Part shown: positions 24,567-33,151 of the stretch, piece after piece | Numbering within the stretch: position 1 is the stretch's first letter | How the letters are laid out: each line of letters begins with the position of its first letter | Assembly (NCBI RefSeq): GCF_040500525.1 | Contig: NZ_CP159402.1 | Coordinates: forward strand, 2,231,501 to 2,295,500 | Direction of reading: 5' to 3' | DNA: 64,000 bases | Source of the DNA: Azospirillum formosense | GTDB taxonomy: Bacteria; Pseudomonadota; Alphaproteobacteria; Azospirillales; Azospirillaceae | Translations under genes and position numbers: made by a program | Notes under the pieces: model-generated | Seen by the model: only the letters and a program-made list of their open reading frames with translations | Told to the model about the DNA's origin: nothing | Databases searched by the model: none

Positions 24567-25913
24567 GTGCACCGCCGTCCGACGCGCCTGCTCCCTCCCT
24601 TTCTCCTGCTGGTCGCCGCGCTGTTGTTGACCGGCTGCGGCGTGGACGGCGATCAGGCCGCGCTGTGCGGCAAGCTGATCCCCGCCTTCGACTCCGGACC
24701 CGTCACCATCCTGGGCACGGAAGCGCTGGGCGGCGACGAGCCGGCCTTGCGCTTGACCTACCGCACGGACGACGGCGGCGCAGAAACCGGGACCCACTGG
24801 ATCGCCTGCCGCTTCGGCGGACGCTTCTTCGATTCCCGCCGGCACGAGCTGGTGGCGGTGGCGACCGACCGCACGGGGCGGCTGCGGCCCATGCAATTCA
24901 CCATGCTGCGCATCTGGGCCGGCCTGCCCGCCGCCCGCCTCGGCCTGCCGCCGGAGACGAGCGGGGCGGAACGGGGTCCGCGAACGGACTGGGCGCCGCT
25001 GCTGTTCTTCCTGCAGCAGGTCATCAACGCGGCCACGGTGGCCTGCGTCTACGGGCTGCTGGCGCTGGGCTACACGCTGGTCTACGGCATCCTGGGGCAG
25101 ATCAACCTCGCGATGGGCGAGCTGACCATGATCGGCGCCATGCTGACCGCCATGGGCGCGGCGGCGCTGGGCATGGCCGGGCTGGGCAGCCTGCCGCTGG
25201 CGGTGCTGGGCGTCTTCGCCACGGTGATGGCCTTCACCGCCGTCCAGGGCTGGACCATGCACCGGCTGGTGTTCCGCCGCCTGCGCCACGCCCACAACCA
25301 CACGCCGCTGATCGCCGCCGTCGGCCTGTCCATGGCCTATCAGGAGGGGATGCGGCTCCTGCACGGCGCCCGCGACTGGTGGCCCTCCCCCTTCCTGGCC
25401 GACCGGCACGAGCTGCTCAGCGACGGCGCCTTCACCGTCACCGCCCTGACCTCGCAGGCGGTGATCCTGCTGATGACCGGCGGGCTCTACGCCCTGCTGT
25501 GGGCGGTCATGCAGCGCACCGCTTACGGCCGCGCCCACCGCGCCTGCGCCGACGACGTCGGGGCGGCGGAGCTGGTCGGGGTGGATGTCGACCGCACCGT
25601 CGCCACCACCTTCGCGGTGGGCGGCGCGCTCGCCGCTGCGGCGGGGGCGGTGATCGCGCTCTATTACGGCGGGGTGAATTTCTACACGGGCTATCTGATC
25701 GGCTTCAAGGCGCTGGCCGCCGCGGTGGTGGGCGGCATCGGGTCGGTCCCCGGTGCCATGCTGGGCGGTGCCCTGCTCGGCCTCGTCGAGACTTTCTGGT
25801 CGGCCTATTTCGCCATCGCCTACAAGGACATCGTGGCCTTCGGCCTGCTCACCCTCTTCCTGATCTACCGCCCGGACGGGCTGATGGGCCGCAGCCGCGG
25901 GCGGGGGGACTGA
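24567..25913 (+). CDS. LivH-like branched-chain amino-acid ABC permease with lipoprotein-like N-terminal domain
   Basis: A 448-aa protein. Residues 1-22 form a signal segment with lipobox LLLTGCGV. Then comes a ~110-aa soluble domain of unknown type with two cysteines (ALCGKL, WIACRFGG). From about 148 on it is a standard LivH permease with about eight membrane helices (ALGYTLVYGILGQINLAMGELTMIG, AAAVVGGIGSVPGAMLGGALLGLVE). No LivG, LivF, LivM or LivK gene is adjacent. If the lipobox is used, the extra domain would sit outside the cytoplasmic membrane. The fusion is real in sequence (single open frame). Confidence 0.82.
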   Translation: MHRRPTRLLPPFLLLVAALLLTGCGVDGDQAALCGKLIPAFDSGPVTILGTEALGGDEPALRLTYRTDDGGAETGTHWIACRFGGRFFDSRRHELVAVATDRTGRLRPMQFTMLRIWAGLPAARLGLPPETSGAERGPRTDWAPLLFFLQQVINAATVACVYGLLALGYTLVYGILGQINLAMGELTMIGAMLTAMGAAALGMAGLGSLPLAVLGVFATVMAFTAVQGWTMHRLVFRRLRHAHNHTPLIAAVGLSMAYQEGMRLLHGARDWWPSPFLADRHELLSDGAFTVTALTSQAVILLMTGGLYALLWAVMQRTAYGRAHRACADDVGAAELVGVDVDRTVATTFAVGGALAAAAGAVIALYYGGVNFYTGYLIGFKALAAAVVGGIGSVPGAMLGGALLGLVETFWSAYFAIAYKDIVAFGLLTLFLIYRPDGLMGRSRGRGD

Positions 25914-25934
25914 GCCCCCCAGGCCGGACGCCGG

Positions 25935-26375
25935 TCAGCACAGGACGGCCCCCATGGCCGCGGCGATGGTGTCCAGGTCGCGGTCGGTCACCGTGAACAG
26001 CCCGAAACGGAACGGATAGCCCCAGTTCCGCACCCCGGCGGAGAAGTCCAGCCGGTCGAGCAGGGGCAGGATCGGTGTCTCCCGACCCTCCAGCCACCGC
26101 ACGTCGCGGCGGAAGGGAACGAAGCCCCCGCCCATGTCGAACGGGTAAGGCGTGCCGTCCCGCACGATCCCCACGGCGGTGAAGGACTGCAGGCGGTCCT
26201 TTCCCTGGAACCGCTCGGTCGGCGAGTAGTAGGCGACGCGGTCCCCTGGGCGGATGCGGCGCAGCGGCGCCGCCTTGCCGTGGCAGACCTGCATGAAGCC
26301 CTCCGCCCGCCCCCGCCGGACATGCTCGGCGGAGGCGACGGCGATCCAGCTGCGGCTGGCGGTGGCCCGATCCAT
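25935..26375 (-). CDS. EVE (PUA-like) domain protein
   Basis: A 146-aa protein built from one EVE domain: WIAVASAEHVRRG at the start, then RRIRPGDRVAYYSP, FTAVGIVRDGTPY and the C-terminal WGYPFRFGLFTVTDRDL. EVE domains share the PUA fold and are thought to read modified bases in RNA or DNA; some work in phage defence. The domain makes up the whole protein. It precedes nothing related; the VOC gene lies just upstream on the same strand. Confidence 0.85.
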   Translation of the reverse strand: MDRATASRSWIAVASAEHVRRGRAEGFMQVCHGKAAPLRRIRPGDRVAYYSPTERFQGKDRLQSFTAVGIVRDGTPYPFDMGGGFVPFRRDVRWLEGRETPILPLLDRLDFSAGVRNWGYPFRFGLFTVTDRDLDTIAAAMGAVLC

Positions 26376-26383
26376 GACGGGCC

Positions 26384-26761
26384 TCACGCTTCCACGGGCG
26401 CGAAGACGCGCAGGCGGTGACCGTCCGGGTCCAGCGCGACGAAGGTGTGGCCGAAATCCATGGCGGTCGGCGGCTGGGCGATGGTCAGGCCGCGCCGCAC
26501 CCAGTCGGCGTGAAGGCCCTGAACCGCGTCGGCGTCCGCCACGCGGAAGCCGATCTCGCCGCTGCCGCCGAGCGGTCCCGAGGAAGCCGCCGGCTCCACC
26601 GTGTCGCGCGACCACAGCCCCAGCATGACGCCGGAGTCCAGGGCGAACATGGCGAAGGTCGGCGACGCCTCGACCGGCGGCTTGCCCGTCAGGCCGGCGT
26701 AAAAGGCGGCGCTGGCGGTCGGGCTGTCCACATAGAGGAGGATGATGTTGGCGCTGAACAT
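26384..26761 (-). CDS. VOC-family (glyoxalase/bleomycin-resistance fold) protein
   Basis: A 125-aa single VOC module pair: IILLYVDSPTASAAFYAGLTG starts the first beta-alpha-beta unit and FVALDPDGHRLRVF ends the second. Family members bind a metal and act on small molecules or sequester antibiotics; here the role is unknown. It is 8 nt upstream of the EVE gene, so probably co-transcribed with it. Confidence 0.85.
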   Translation of the reverse strand: MFSANIILLYVDSPTASAAFYAGLTGKPPVEASPTFAMFALDSGVMLGLWSRDTVEPAASSGPLGGSGEIGFRVADADAVQGLHADWVRRGLTIAQPPTAMDFGHTFVALDPDGHRLRVFAPVEA

Positions 26762-26866
26762 GGGCTGGTGTCCTCGCTGGTCCCCGGCAGGGCCGATCCC
26801 GTCCGGCGAAGCCCAGGCTAGGCGAGGATACTGTCAGTTTCTGTCAGCAGTCGCGCGCTGGCACGT

Positions 26867-27556
26867 TCACCGCGCTGGGATGCCCTCGGCCTCGCGCCAT
26901 TCCTTGAGCAGCGCCTGCCGCCGCCGCGGGTAGCGGGCCTCCAGCGCCGTCACCGAGACGATTCGGTCGGCGCGGAAATGGCGGATCGCCCCGCGCAGCT
27001 CGCACCATGCGACCATGACGCGCAGCCGGTCGAAGAAGCCAAGCGCGAAGGGCCAGACGATGCGCTCGCTGGCGGCCCCGTCGCGGTCGCGGTAGGCGAT
27101 GGACAGCTTGCGCTCGCCGCGGATGGCCCGCCGGACGACGGCGAGGTCGACGCCGTCCCCGACGATCGGCTCCCCAGGCCCGACGAGCAGCGCCGAGGCG
27201 TCCATGCGGTCGCGGAGGTCCGGCGGCAGCACCGCCGCGATCTTGGCGAGCGCGTTCTGCGCCGCCGCCCCCAACGCGCCATCCGCCCGGTCGGCCACCC
27301 AGCGGATGCCGAGGGCGAGCGCCTCGATCTCCTCCTCGGCGAACATCAGCGGCGGCAGCAGGAAACCGGGCTGGAGAAGGAAGCCGACCCCCGGCTCGCC
27401 GTCGATGCGGGCGCCCTGGGCCTGGAGGGTGGCGATGTCGCGGTAGATCGTGCGCAGGCTGACGCCGAGTTCGTCGGCGAGGACATGCCCGCTGACCGGC
27501 CGGCGGTGGCGGCGGAGGCACTGGATCAGGTCGATGAGGCGTTCGGCGCGCGACAG
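26867..27556 (-). CDS. YafY-type WYL/HTH transcriptional regulator with apparent CTG start
   Basis: A 229-aa DeoR-like regulator. The N-terminal HTH reads SRAERLIDLIQCLRRHRRP then LADELGVSLRTIYRDIATL, matching YafY proteins, which begin MSRAER. Here the initiating position is CTG (27554-27556), an in-frame TAG lies 12 nt before it, and the first ATG (27346) would remove the whole HTH. A WYL domain (about 140-215) would sense a ligand. Neighbouring VOC and EVE genes are plausible targets, as in many YafY-VOC pairs. Either CTG is used or the gene is start-damaged. Confidence 0.75.
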   Translation of the reverse strand: MSRAERLIDLIQCLRRHRRPVSGHVLADELGVSLRTIYRDIATLQAQGARIDGEPGVGFLLQPGFLLPPLMFAEEEIEALALGIRWVADRADGALGAAAQNALAKIAAVLPPDLRDRMDASALLVGPGEPIVGDGVDLAVVRRAIRGERKLSIAYRDRDGAASERIVWPFALGFFDRLRVMVAWCELRGAIRHFRADRIVSVTALEARYPRRRQALLKEWREAEGIPAR

Positions 27557-27581
27557 CGGAGGATGCCCCTAAACACGACGA

Positions 27582-27611
27582 AGCGGGGACGGCTGGAAGG
27601 CCATCCCCGCT
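27582..27611 (-). terminator. hairpin terminator of leuC
   Basis: A perfect 8-bp stem (27582-27589 with 27604-27611) lies 28 bp after the leuC stop. It is followed on the minus strand by a loose T-rich stretch. It ends only 25 bp before the CTG of the regulator gene. Confidence 0.6.
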
Positions 27612-27638
27612 CCGGGCGTCACAGCAAACCGTGAGAGC

Positions 27639-29042
27639 TTACAGGCTGCGCACGTCGGTCAGGTGCCCGGTCACCGCCGCCGCGGCGGCCATGGCCGGGC
27701 TCAGCAGATGGGTGCGCCCGCCGCGGCCCTGGCGGCCCTCGAAGTTGCGGTTGGAGGTCGAGGCGCTGCGCTCGCCCGGCGACAGGCGGTCGGCGTTCAT
27801 GGCGAGGCACATGGAACAGCCCGGCTCACGCCACTCGAAGCCGGCCTCGGTGAAGATCTTGTCCAGACCCTCTTCCTCCGCCTGCTCCTTGACGAGGCCC
27901 GAGCCGGGGACGACCAGGGCGCGCACGCCCTCGGCGACCTTGCGGCCCTGGGCGATCACCGCGGCGGCGCGCAGATCCTCGATGCGGCCGTTGGTGCAGG
28001 AGCCGATGAAGACGGTGTCCACCTTCACGTCGGTCAGCTTCTGGCCGGGCTCCAGGCCCATGTAGGCCAGCGAGCGCTCGACGGCGGCGCGCTTGCCGGC
28101 GTCGGCCACGTCGGCCGGGTTCGGCACGGTCGCGGTGATCGGCAGCACGTCCTCCGGGCTGGTGCCCCAGGTGACCTGCGGGACGATGTCGGCGGCGTTC
28201 AGAACGACGGTGGTGTCGTAGACGGCACCCTCGTCCGACGGCAGCGTCTTCCAGTACTCCACCGCCTGCTCCCAGGCGCCGGCCTTCGGGGCCAGGGCGC
28301 GGCCCTTCACATACTCGAAGGTCTTCTCGTCCGGGGCGATCAGGCCGGCGCGGGCGCCGCCCTCGATGGCCATGTTGCAGACGGTCATGCGGCCTTCCAT
28401 CGACAGGCCCCGGATGGCGTCGCCGGCGAACTCGATGACGTGGCCGGTGCCGCCGGCGGTGCCGATCTTGCCGATGATCGCCAGCACGATGTCCTTGGCG
28501 GTCACGCCGGCCGGCAGTTCGCCGTCGACGCGGACCAGCATGTTCTTGGCCGGCTTCTGCAGCAGGGTCTGGGTGGCCAGCACATGCTCCACCTCCGACG
28601 TGCCGATGCCGAAGGCCAAGGCGCCAAAGGCACCATGAGTCGCCGTGTGGCTGTCGCCGCAGACGATGGTGGCGCCGGGCAGCGTGAAGCCCTGCTCCGG
28701 ACCGACGATGTGCACGATGCCCTGGCGGACGTCGTCCATCGGGAAGTAGCGGACGCCGAAGTCGCGCGCGTTCTTGTCCAGCGTCTCGACCTGGATGCGG
28801 CTCTCCTCCTCGGTGATGCCCTTGGAGCGGTCGGTGGTCGGGACGTTGTGGTCGGGCACGGCGAGGGTCGCTTCCGGACGGCGCACCGGACGGCCGGCAA
28901 GCCGCAGCCCCTCGAACGCCTGCGGGCTGGTCACCTCATGGACCAGATGGCGGTCGATGTAGAGGATGCAGGTGCCGTCGTCCTGACGGTGGACGACGTG
29001 GCTGTCCCAAATCTTGTCGAACAGGGTGCGCGGCTTGGACAT
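27639..29042 (-). CDS. leuC: 3-isopropylmalate dehydratase large subunit
   Basis: Isomerises 2- to 3-isopropylmalate in leucine synthesis with LeuD; a 4Fe-4S aconitase-type enzyme. 467 aa, the usual length. Cluster cysteines are visible in [10 protein letters not shown] and in [11 protein letters not shown]. Other landmarks: [11 protein letters not shown] and [31 protein letters not shown] (read in parts). ATG 29042. leuD is not in the 1.6 kb downstream here, so the subunit genes are split. Confidence 0.97.
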   Translation of the reverse strand: MSKPRTLFDKIWDSHVVHRQDDGTCILYIDRHLVHEVTSPQAFEGLRLAGRPVRRPEATLAVPDHNVPTTDRSKGITEEESRIQVETLDKNARDFGVRYFPMDDVRQGIVHIVGPEQGFTLPGATIVCGDSHTATHGAFGALAFGIGTSEVEHVLATQTLLQKPAKNMLVRVDGELPAGVTAKDIVLAIIGKIGTAGGTGHVIEFAGDAIRGLSMEGRMTVCNMAIEGGARAGLIAPDEKTFEYVKGRALAPKAGAWEQAVEYWKTLPSDEGAVYDTTVVLNAADIVPQVTWGTSPEDVLPITATVPNPADVADAGKRAAVERSLAYMGLEPGQKLTDVKVDTVFIGSCTNGRIEDLRAAAVIAQGRKVAEGVRALVVPGSGLVKEQAEEEGLDKIFTEAGFEWREPGCSMCLAMNADRLSPGERSASTSNRNFEGRQGRGGRTHLLSPAMAAAAAVTGHLTDVRSL

Positions 29043-29280
29043 AGCAACTCTCTCTCGCGGCAATTCTCTCTCGCAAACCACAGACCGGACGAACGAAGCG
29101 TGCGGTAAGAGGGCCGCACAATAGCCGTCTCTTTCAACCAGGACAAGGCCGAGCCTGTGGGAAACATCCCGCATCCCGCAGCGAAAAATCGCCGCTTCCC
29201 CGCCCCGCCCATCGTCTGGCGGGCGGGGCGCTCCTTATGGTAGCGTCCGGCACCGCCCCCATTCGATGAAGGGTCATCCC

Positions 29281-29478
29281 GTGACGGACCCCACTGTCCG
29301 CTGTGAACGCTGCGAACGGCCTTATCCCGCCGACCTGCCCGGCTGCCCGAACTGCCGCCGCATCCGCCAGACCAACATCGCCATCGCCACCACCATGGTC
29401 CTTCTGGTGCTGTTCGCCATCGGCGGCTGGTTCGGCATCCAGGTCTTCACCGGCTTCTCGACCGGCGGCACGCCCTAA
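29281..29478 (+). CDS. small zinc-ribbon membrane protein
   Basis: A 65-aa protein with a rubredoxin-like zinc ribbon (CERCERPYPADLPGCPNC: two CxxC pairs) and one C-terminal membrane helix (about 36-57, TTMVLLVLFAIGGWFG). Function unknown. GTG 29281 has AAGGGT about 6 nt upstream; an ATG 15 nt earlier lacks an SD. Confidence 0.65.
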   Translation: MTDPTVRCERCERPYPADLPGCPNCRRIRQTNIAIATTMVLLVLFAIGGWFGIQVFTGFSTGGTP

Positions 29479-29572
29479 CGCCGTCCCCCTGCGGGGCTGC
29501 CGCACCGGGAACGCAGACCTCCCGCCCCCGCCCGCGCCGTAGGATGCGGCCGAATTCGGGGTGGGAGGACTC

Positions 29573-30502
29573 ATGGCGGATCAGGCCATGCCACGCGCCG
29601 CGGCCGGACACGGACCCGTGGGTGGTCCGGGGGCCGTGGTCTACGCGCAGCTTGCGGGAATCGTGCTGTTCTGGGGGGCCAACTGGCCCCTGATGAAGCT
29701 GGCGCTGTCCGACATCGGGCCGCTGACCTTCTGCCTTCTGCGCTTCGCCGGAGCGGCCGCGGTGCTGGCCCTGCTGTCGCGGGTGCTGCGCTTCCCCCTT
29801 CTGCCACCGCCGGGAGAGCGTTGGCCGCTGGCCCTGGTCGGGCTGCTGCAGATCGCCGGGATGCTGGACCTCAGCTCCATCGCGCTGCGGGTGGTGCCGC
29901 CGGGGCGGGCCGCGGTGCTCGCCTACACCATGCAGATGTGGGCGCTGCCGCTGGGCGTGCTGCTGGCCGGGGAACGCTTCACGCGCGGGCGGGTGATCGG
30001 CGCGCTGCTGACCTTTGCCGGCGTCCTCGTCTTCTTCAACCCGTCGCTGATGGACTGGGGCGACCCGGCGGTGCTCCTGGGCAACGGGCTGCTGCTGGCC
30101 TGCGCGCTGAGCTGGGCGCTCGGCGCCACCCTCTACCGTCGCCGCCGCGGCGGCTGGCGCACGCCTTTCTGGACCCAGACCTTCTGGCAGATCGCCGTCA
30201 GCGCCGTGGCGACCGCGCCGCTGACCCTGGCGGCGGAGCATGCCCGGCCGATCCATTGGACACCCGCGCTGGGCACCGTCCTCGCCTTCAACTGGGTGAT
30301 CGCGACCGGTCTGTGCTTCTGGTGGTGGGCGAAGTCGCTGACCGCCATGCCGGCGGCCCAGGCCGGGCAGATCATCTGCCTCGTCCCGGTCACCGCCCTG
30401 CTGCTGAGCGCGGTCTTCATGGGCGAGCCGCTGACCGTCGGCGTGACGGTCGCGGTGGCGCTGATCGGCGCGGGGATTTTGACGACGATGCGGGCGCGGT
30501 AG
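29573..30502 (+). CDS. EamA/DMT-superfamily transporter
   Basis: A 309-aa inner-membrane protein with about ten hydrophobic helices in two EamA repeats (about 24-155 and 165-305). The first repeat has the signature FWGANWPLMKLAL. These carriers export amino acids or metabolites; the substrate is unknown. ATG 29573 follows GGTGGGAGGA. A palindromic repeat lies after it. Confidence 0.88.
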   Translation: MADQAMPRAAAGHGPVGGPGAVVYAQLAGIVLFWGANWPLMKLALSDIGPLTFCLLRFAGAAAVLALLSRVLRFPLLPPPGERWPLALVGLLQIAGMLDLSSIALRVVPPGRAAVLAYTMQMWALPLGVLLAGERFTRGRVIGALLTFAGVLVFFNPSLMDWGDPAVLLGNGLLLACALSWALGATLYRRRRGGWRTPFWTQTFWQIAVSAVATAPLTLAAEHARPIHWTPALGTVLAFNWVIATGLCFWWWAKSLTAMPAAQAGQIICLVPVTALLLSAVFMGEPLTVGVTVAVALIGAGILTTMRAR

Positions 30503-30543
30503 GAGAGGTGATCGGGGCGTGGTTTCGTTGAGCCCCCACCCAA

Positions 30544-30605
30544 CCCTCCCCCCGCTCTCGCAGGGGAGGGCTTAAATCTCCTCCCCCCGCGAAAGCGGGG
30601 GGAGG
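30544..30605. repeat. C/G-tract mosaic palindrome, copy 2
   Basis: Two hairpins in tandem. CCCTCCCC (30544-30551) pairs with GGGGAGGG (30563-30570). CCTCCCCCCGC (30580-30590) pairs with GCGGGGGGAGG (30595-30605) across a GAAA loop. It lies between the EamA gene and rplS. Confidence 0.8.
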
Positions 30606-30662
30606 TCGGGAGGGGGGCACCGACGCAACCACGTCCTTGCCATCACTAACCCCAACGCCAAA

Positions 30663-30690
30663 CACCCGCCCGGATCGCTCCGGGCGGGTG
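30663..30690 (-). terminator. terminator of the rpsP-rimM-trmD-rplS operon
   Basis: A perfect 11-bp stem (30663-30673 with 30680-30690) with a 6-nt loop lies 34 bp after rplS. It is followed on the minus strand by only a short T stretch. Confidence 0.75.
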
Positions 30691-30724
30691 CTGGTGTAGG
30701 CGTACCGAACGAAAGGGCGCCGGA

Positions 30725-31120
30725 TTACTCCGCGGCGGCCTTCGTGTTGTTCATGCCGCGGCCGGTCGTGCGCTCGGCGATACGGGCCGACTTGCCGCGA
30801 CGGTCGCGCAGATAGTACAGCTTGGCGCGGCGGACGGCGCCCTTGCGGACCAGCTCGATCGACTCCAGGCGCGGGGAGTAGAGCGGGAACACGCGCTCCA
30901 CACCCTCGCCGTAGCTGATCTTGCGGACGGTGAAGGACGAGTTCACGCCGGCGTTCCGGCGGGCGATCACGACGCCCTCGTAAGCCTGGACGCGCTCGCG
31001 CGTGCCCTCGACCACCTTCACGTTCACGCGGACGGTGTCGCCCGGCGAGAACTCAGGAATGGTCTTGCCGCCGAGGGCCTTCTCGATCTGCTCCTGCTCG
31101 AGCTGCTGCAACAGGTTCAT
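30725..31120 (-). CDS. rplS: 50S ribosomal protein L19
   Basis: A 131-aa ribosomal protein at the 30S-50S interface. Landmarks: [47 protein letters not shown] and [15 protein letters not shown]. Last gene of the rpsP-rimM-trmD-rplS group, 40 nt after trmD. Confidence 0.97.
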   Translation of the reverse strand: MNLLQQLEQEQIEKALGGKTIPEFSPGDTVRVNVKVVEGTRERVQAYEGVVIARRNAGVNSSFTVRKISYGEGVERVFPLYSPRLESIELVRKGAVRRAKLYYLRDRRGKSARIAERTTGRGMNNTKAAAE

Positions 31121-31160
31121 GACACTACCCCTTTCCATCGGTGCGCCTCGCGGCGGACCG

Positions 31161-31961
31161 TCACTCTGGTTTCGGGCCGCGCCGGCGACCCCGTTTCCCA
31201 ATCTGACCCTCGGCCTTGCGCCCCGCCTCGTAGCGGTCCCACAGGTCCGGTCGCCGGGCCTGGGTGATCCGCTCCGCCTCGGCGAGCCGCCAGGCGCGAA
31301 CCTTCTCGTGGTGGCCGGACAACAGGATGTCCGGGACCGACCGTTCCACACCCTGCCCGTCGGTCCAGACCGCGGGCCGGGTGTAGTGGGGGTATTCGAG
31401 CAACCCCCGTTCGAAACTTTCCTCGCCCGCCGTCTCCACATTGCCCATGACACCGGGGAGCAGGCGCACCACGGCGTCGATCAGGCACAGGGCGGCGGTC
31501 TCGCCGCCGGACAGCACGAAATCCCCGAGGCTGACCTCCTCAAGGCCGTGCGCGTCCAGCACCCGCTCATCCACCCCCTCGTACCGGCCGCAGAGCAGGG
31601 TGACCACCGGGGTGGCCGCCAGCTCCTTGACCAGCTCCTGGTCGAGCACCCGTCCGCGAGGCGACAGGTAGATCGCCCGTCCGCGTCCAGGAGTGCCCGG
31701 AGGACCCGCCGTCGCGGTCAGAGCCGCGTCCAGCACGTCGGGCCGCATGACCATGCCGGCCCCTCCGCCGAAGGGGGTGTCGTCGACGGAGCGGTGTTTA
31801 TCGCGCGCGAACGAGCGAATGTCCACTGATTCCAACGCCCAGACTCCATTTTCCAGCGCCTTTCCCGCGAGGCTGAGCCCCAGCGGGCCCGGAAACATCT
31901 CCGGGAACAGCGTCAGAACCTTGGCCGTCCAGGCAAGAGAACCGGAAGCGCCGTGATTCAC
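31161..31961 (-). CDS. trmD: tRNA (guanine37-N1)-methyltransferase
   Basis: Methylates G37 next to the anticodon and prevents frameshifting. 266 aa, a SPOUT enzyme with the trefoil-knot SAM site: [23 protein letters not shown] and the conserved [13 protein letters not shown] loop. The start is GTG 31961, overlapping the rimM stop as GTGA, so translation is probably coupled. Confidence 0.97.
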   Translation of the reverse strand: MNHGASGSLAWTAKVLTLFPEMFPGPLGLSLAGKALENGVWALESVDIRSFARDKHRSVDDTPFGGGAGMVMRPDVLDAALTATAGPPGTPGRGRAIYLSPRGRVLDQELVKELAATPVVTLLCGRYEGVDERVLDAHGLEEVSLGDFVLSGGETAALCLIDAVVRLLPGVMGNVETAGEESFERGLLEYPHYTRPAVWTDGQGVERSVPDILLSGHHEKVRAWRLAEAERITQARRPDLWDRYEAGRKAEGQIGKRGRRRGPKPE

Positions 31962-32563
31962 GGGCGGGTTCCCTTGTCTTGACCGTCGTCTTGAGCGTCT
32001 TCAGCGTCATCCGCGCCTTCCGGCGCGTCCACCCCGTCCTCTTCCGCCCCGCCTTCGCGCGCCTCGATGACGGCGGGAAGATCGACCACGACGCGGCCTC
32101 CCTTCACATCGACCACCGGGACGCAGGCGCGGGTGAAGGGCAGCATCTCCAGCGGCCCCGATTCGGTGCGGATCTCCAGCACGTCACCGGCTCCGAAGTC
32201 GTACAGCGCCTTCACCGTGCCCCAGACGGTGCCGTCAGCGAGTTCCGCACGCAGCCCGATCAGGTCGGCGTGATAGAACTCGTCCTCGTCCTCCGTCTCG
32301 GGCAGGGCGGAACGGTCCACATACAGCCGGACACCGGTCAGCGCCTGCGCCTGTTCGCGCGTGGCGATGCCATCGACGCGGACCAGGAACAGGTCCTTCA
32401 TGGTGCCCTGGAGCGTCAGCGCAAAGCGCCGGGCGCCCCGCTCGTCCGAGAGGGGGCCGTAGGACGCCACGGCCGGCGCGTCCTCGGTGAAGCTTTTCAC
32501 CTTCACGAGGCCGCGGACGCCGTGCGCCCCGGCGAATTGGCCGACGCAGACTTTTGTGGACAT
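31958..32563 (-). CDS. rimM: ribosome maturation factor RimM
   Basis: Helps assemble the 30S head near S19. 201 aa: an N-terminal RimM barrel ([20 protein letters not shown]) and a PRC-barrel ([46 protein letters not shown] in parts). The C-terminal ~35 residues are very acidic ([15 protein letters not shown]), longer than in E. coli. A palindromic repeat separates it from rpsP. Confidence 0.96.
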   Translation of the reverse strand: MSTKVCVGQFAGAHGVRGLVKVKSFTEDAPAVASYGPLSDERGARRFALTLQGTMKDLFLVRVDGIATREQAQALTGVRLYVDRSALPETEDEDEFYHADLIGLRAELADGTVWGTVKALYDFGAGDVLEIRTESGPLEMLPFTRACVPVVDVKGGRVVVDLPAVIEAREGGAEEDGVDAPEGADDAEDAQDDGQDKGTRP

Positions 32564-32607
32564 GGCTTGAGCGTGTGCGTTGCGGGGCGTCTCTGCCCCC
32601 TCCCTAC

Positions 32608-32688
32608 CCCTCCCCCGCTTCGCAGGGGAGGGAATCTCAACCCTCTCCTGCGAAGCGGGGGAGGGAGGGACCCGCGCGAAAGCGCGGG
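32608..32688. repeat. C/G-tract mosaic palindrome, copy 3, inside the rpsP-rimM gap
   Basis: Arms of 25 nt (32608-32632 and 32641-32665) are complementary with one mismatch, loop 8 nt. Each arm also holds a shorter self-stem. A second hairpin CCCGCGC-GAAA-GCGCGGG follows (32671-32688). It should be transcribed between two ribosomal-function genes. Confidence 0.85.
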
Positions 32689-32716
32689 AGGGTGGGGGCA
32701 AACACGCCGATCCTTA

Positions 32717-33070
32717 TCAGCCCTCGGCGGCGGCCTTGGCGGCGGCCTCGGCCTTCAGACGCTCCTGCGCCTTGGCCTTCGGGGCGGACTTCTTCGGGGT
32801 CTCGCGGATTTCCGGCTTGGCGATCAGGCCGGCGTTCGCCAGGAACAGGGCGACGCGGTCCGTCGGCTGGCCGCCGACCGACAGCCAATGCTTGGCGCGC
32901 TCGGCGTCCAGGACGATGCGCTGCTCGTGCTCACGCGGCAGCATCGGGTTGTAGGTGCCGATCTTCTCGATGAAGCGGCCGTCGCGCGGGCTGCGGGCGT
33001 CGGCAACGACGATCGAGTAGAACGGGCGCTTCTTGGCGCCGCCACGGGCGAGACGGATCTTCAGGGACAT
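32717..33070 (-). CDS. rpsP: 30S ribosomal protein S16
   Basis: A 117-aa ribosomal protein, early-assembling. Landmarks: [38 protein letters not shown] and [13 protein letters not shown]. The C-terminal tail is a Lys/Ala-rich extension ([13 protein letters not shown]) common in alphaproteobacteria. It follows ffh by 81 nt. Confidence 0.97.
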   Translation of the reverse strand: MSLKIRLARGGAKKRPFYSIVVADARSPRDGRFIEKIGTYNPMLPREHEQRIVLDAERAKHWLSVGGQPTDRVALFLANAGLIAKPEIRETPKKSAPKAKAQERLKAEAAAKAAAEG

Positions 33071-33151
33071 GGGACAGTCGCTTCCTTGGTGTAGTCGCTT
33101 GGTGTGCGGTTGAAGGTGATCGCGCTCATCGCGCGTTGCGGTCGCCGGGGA

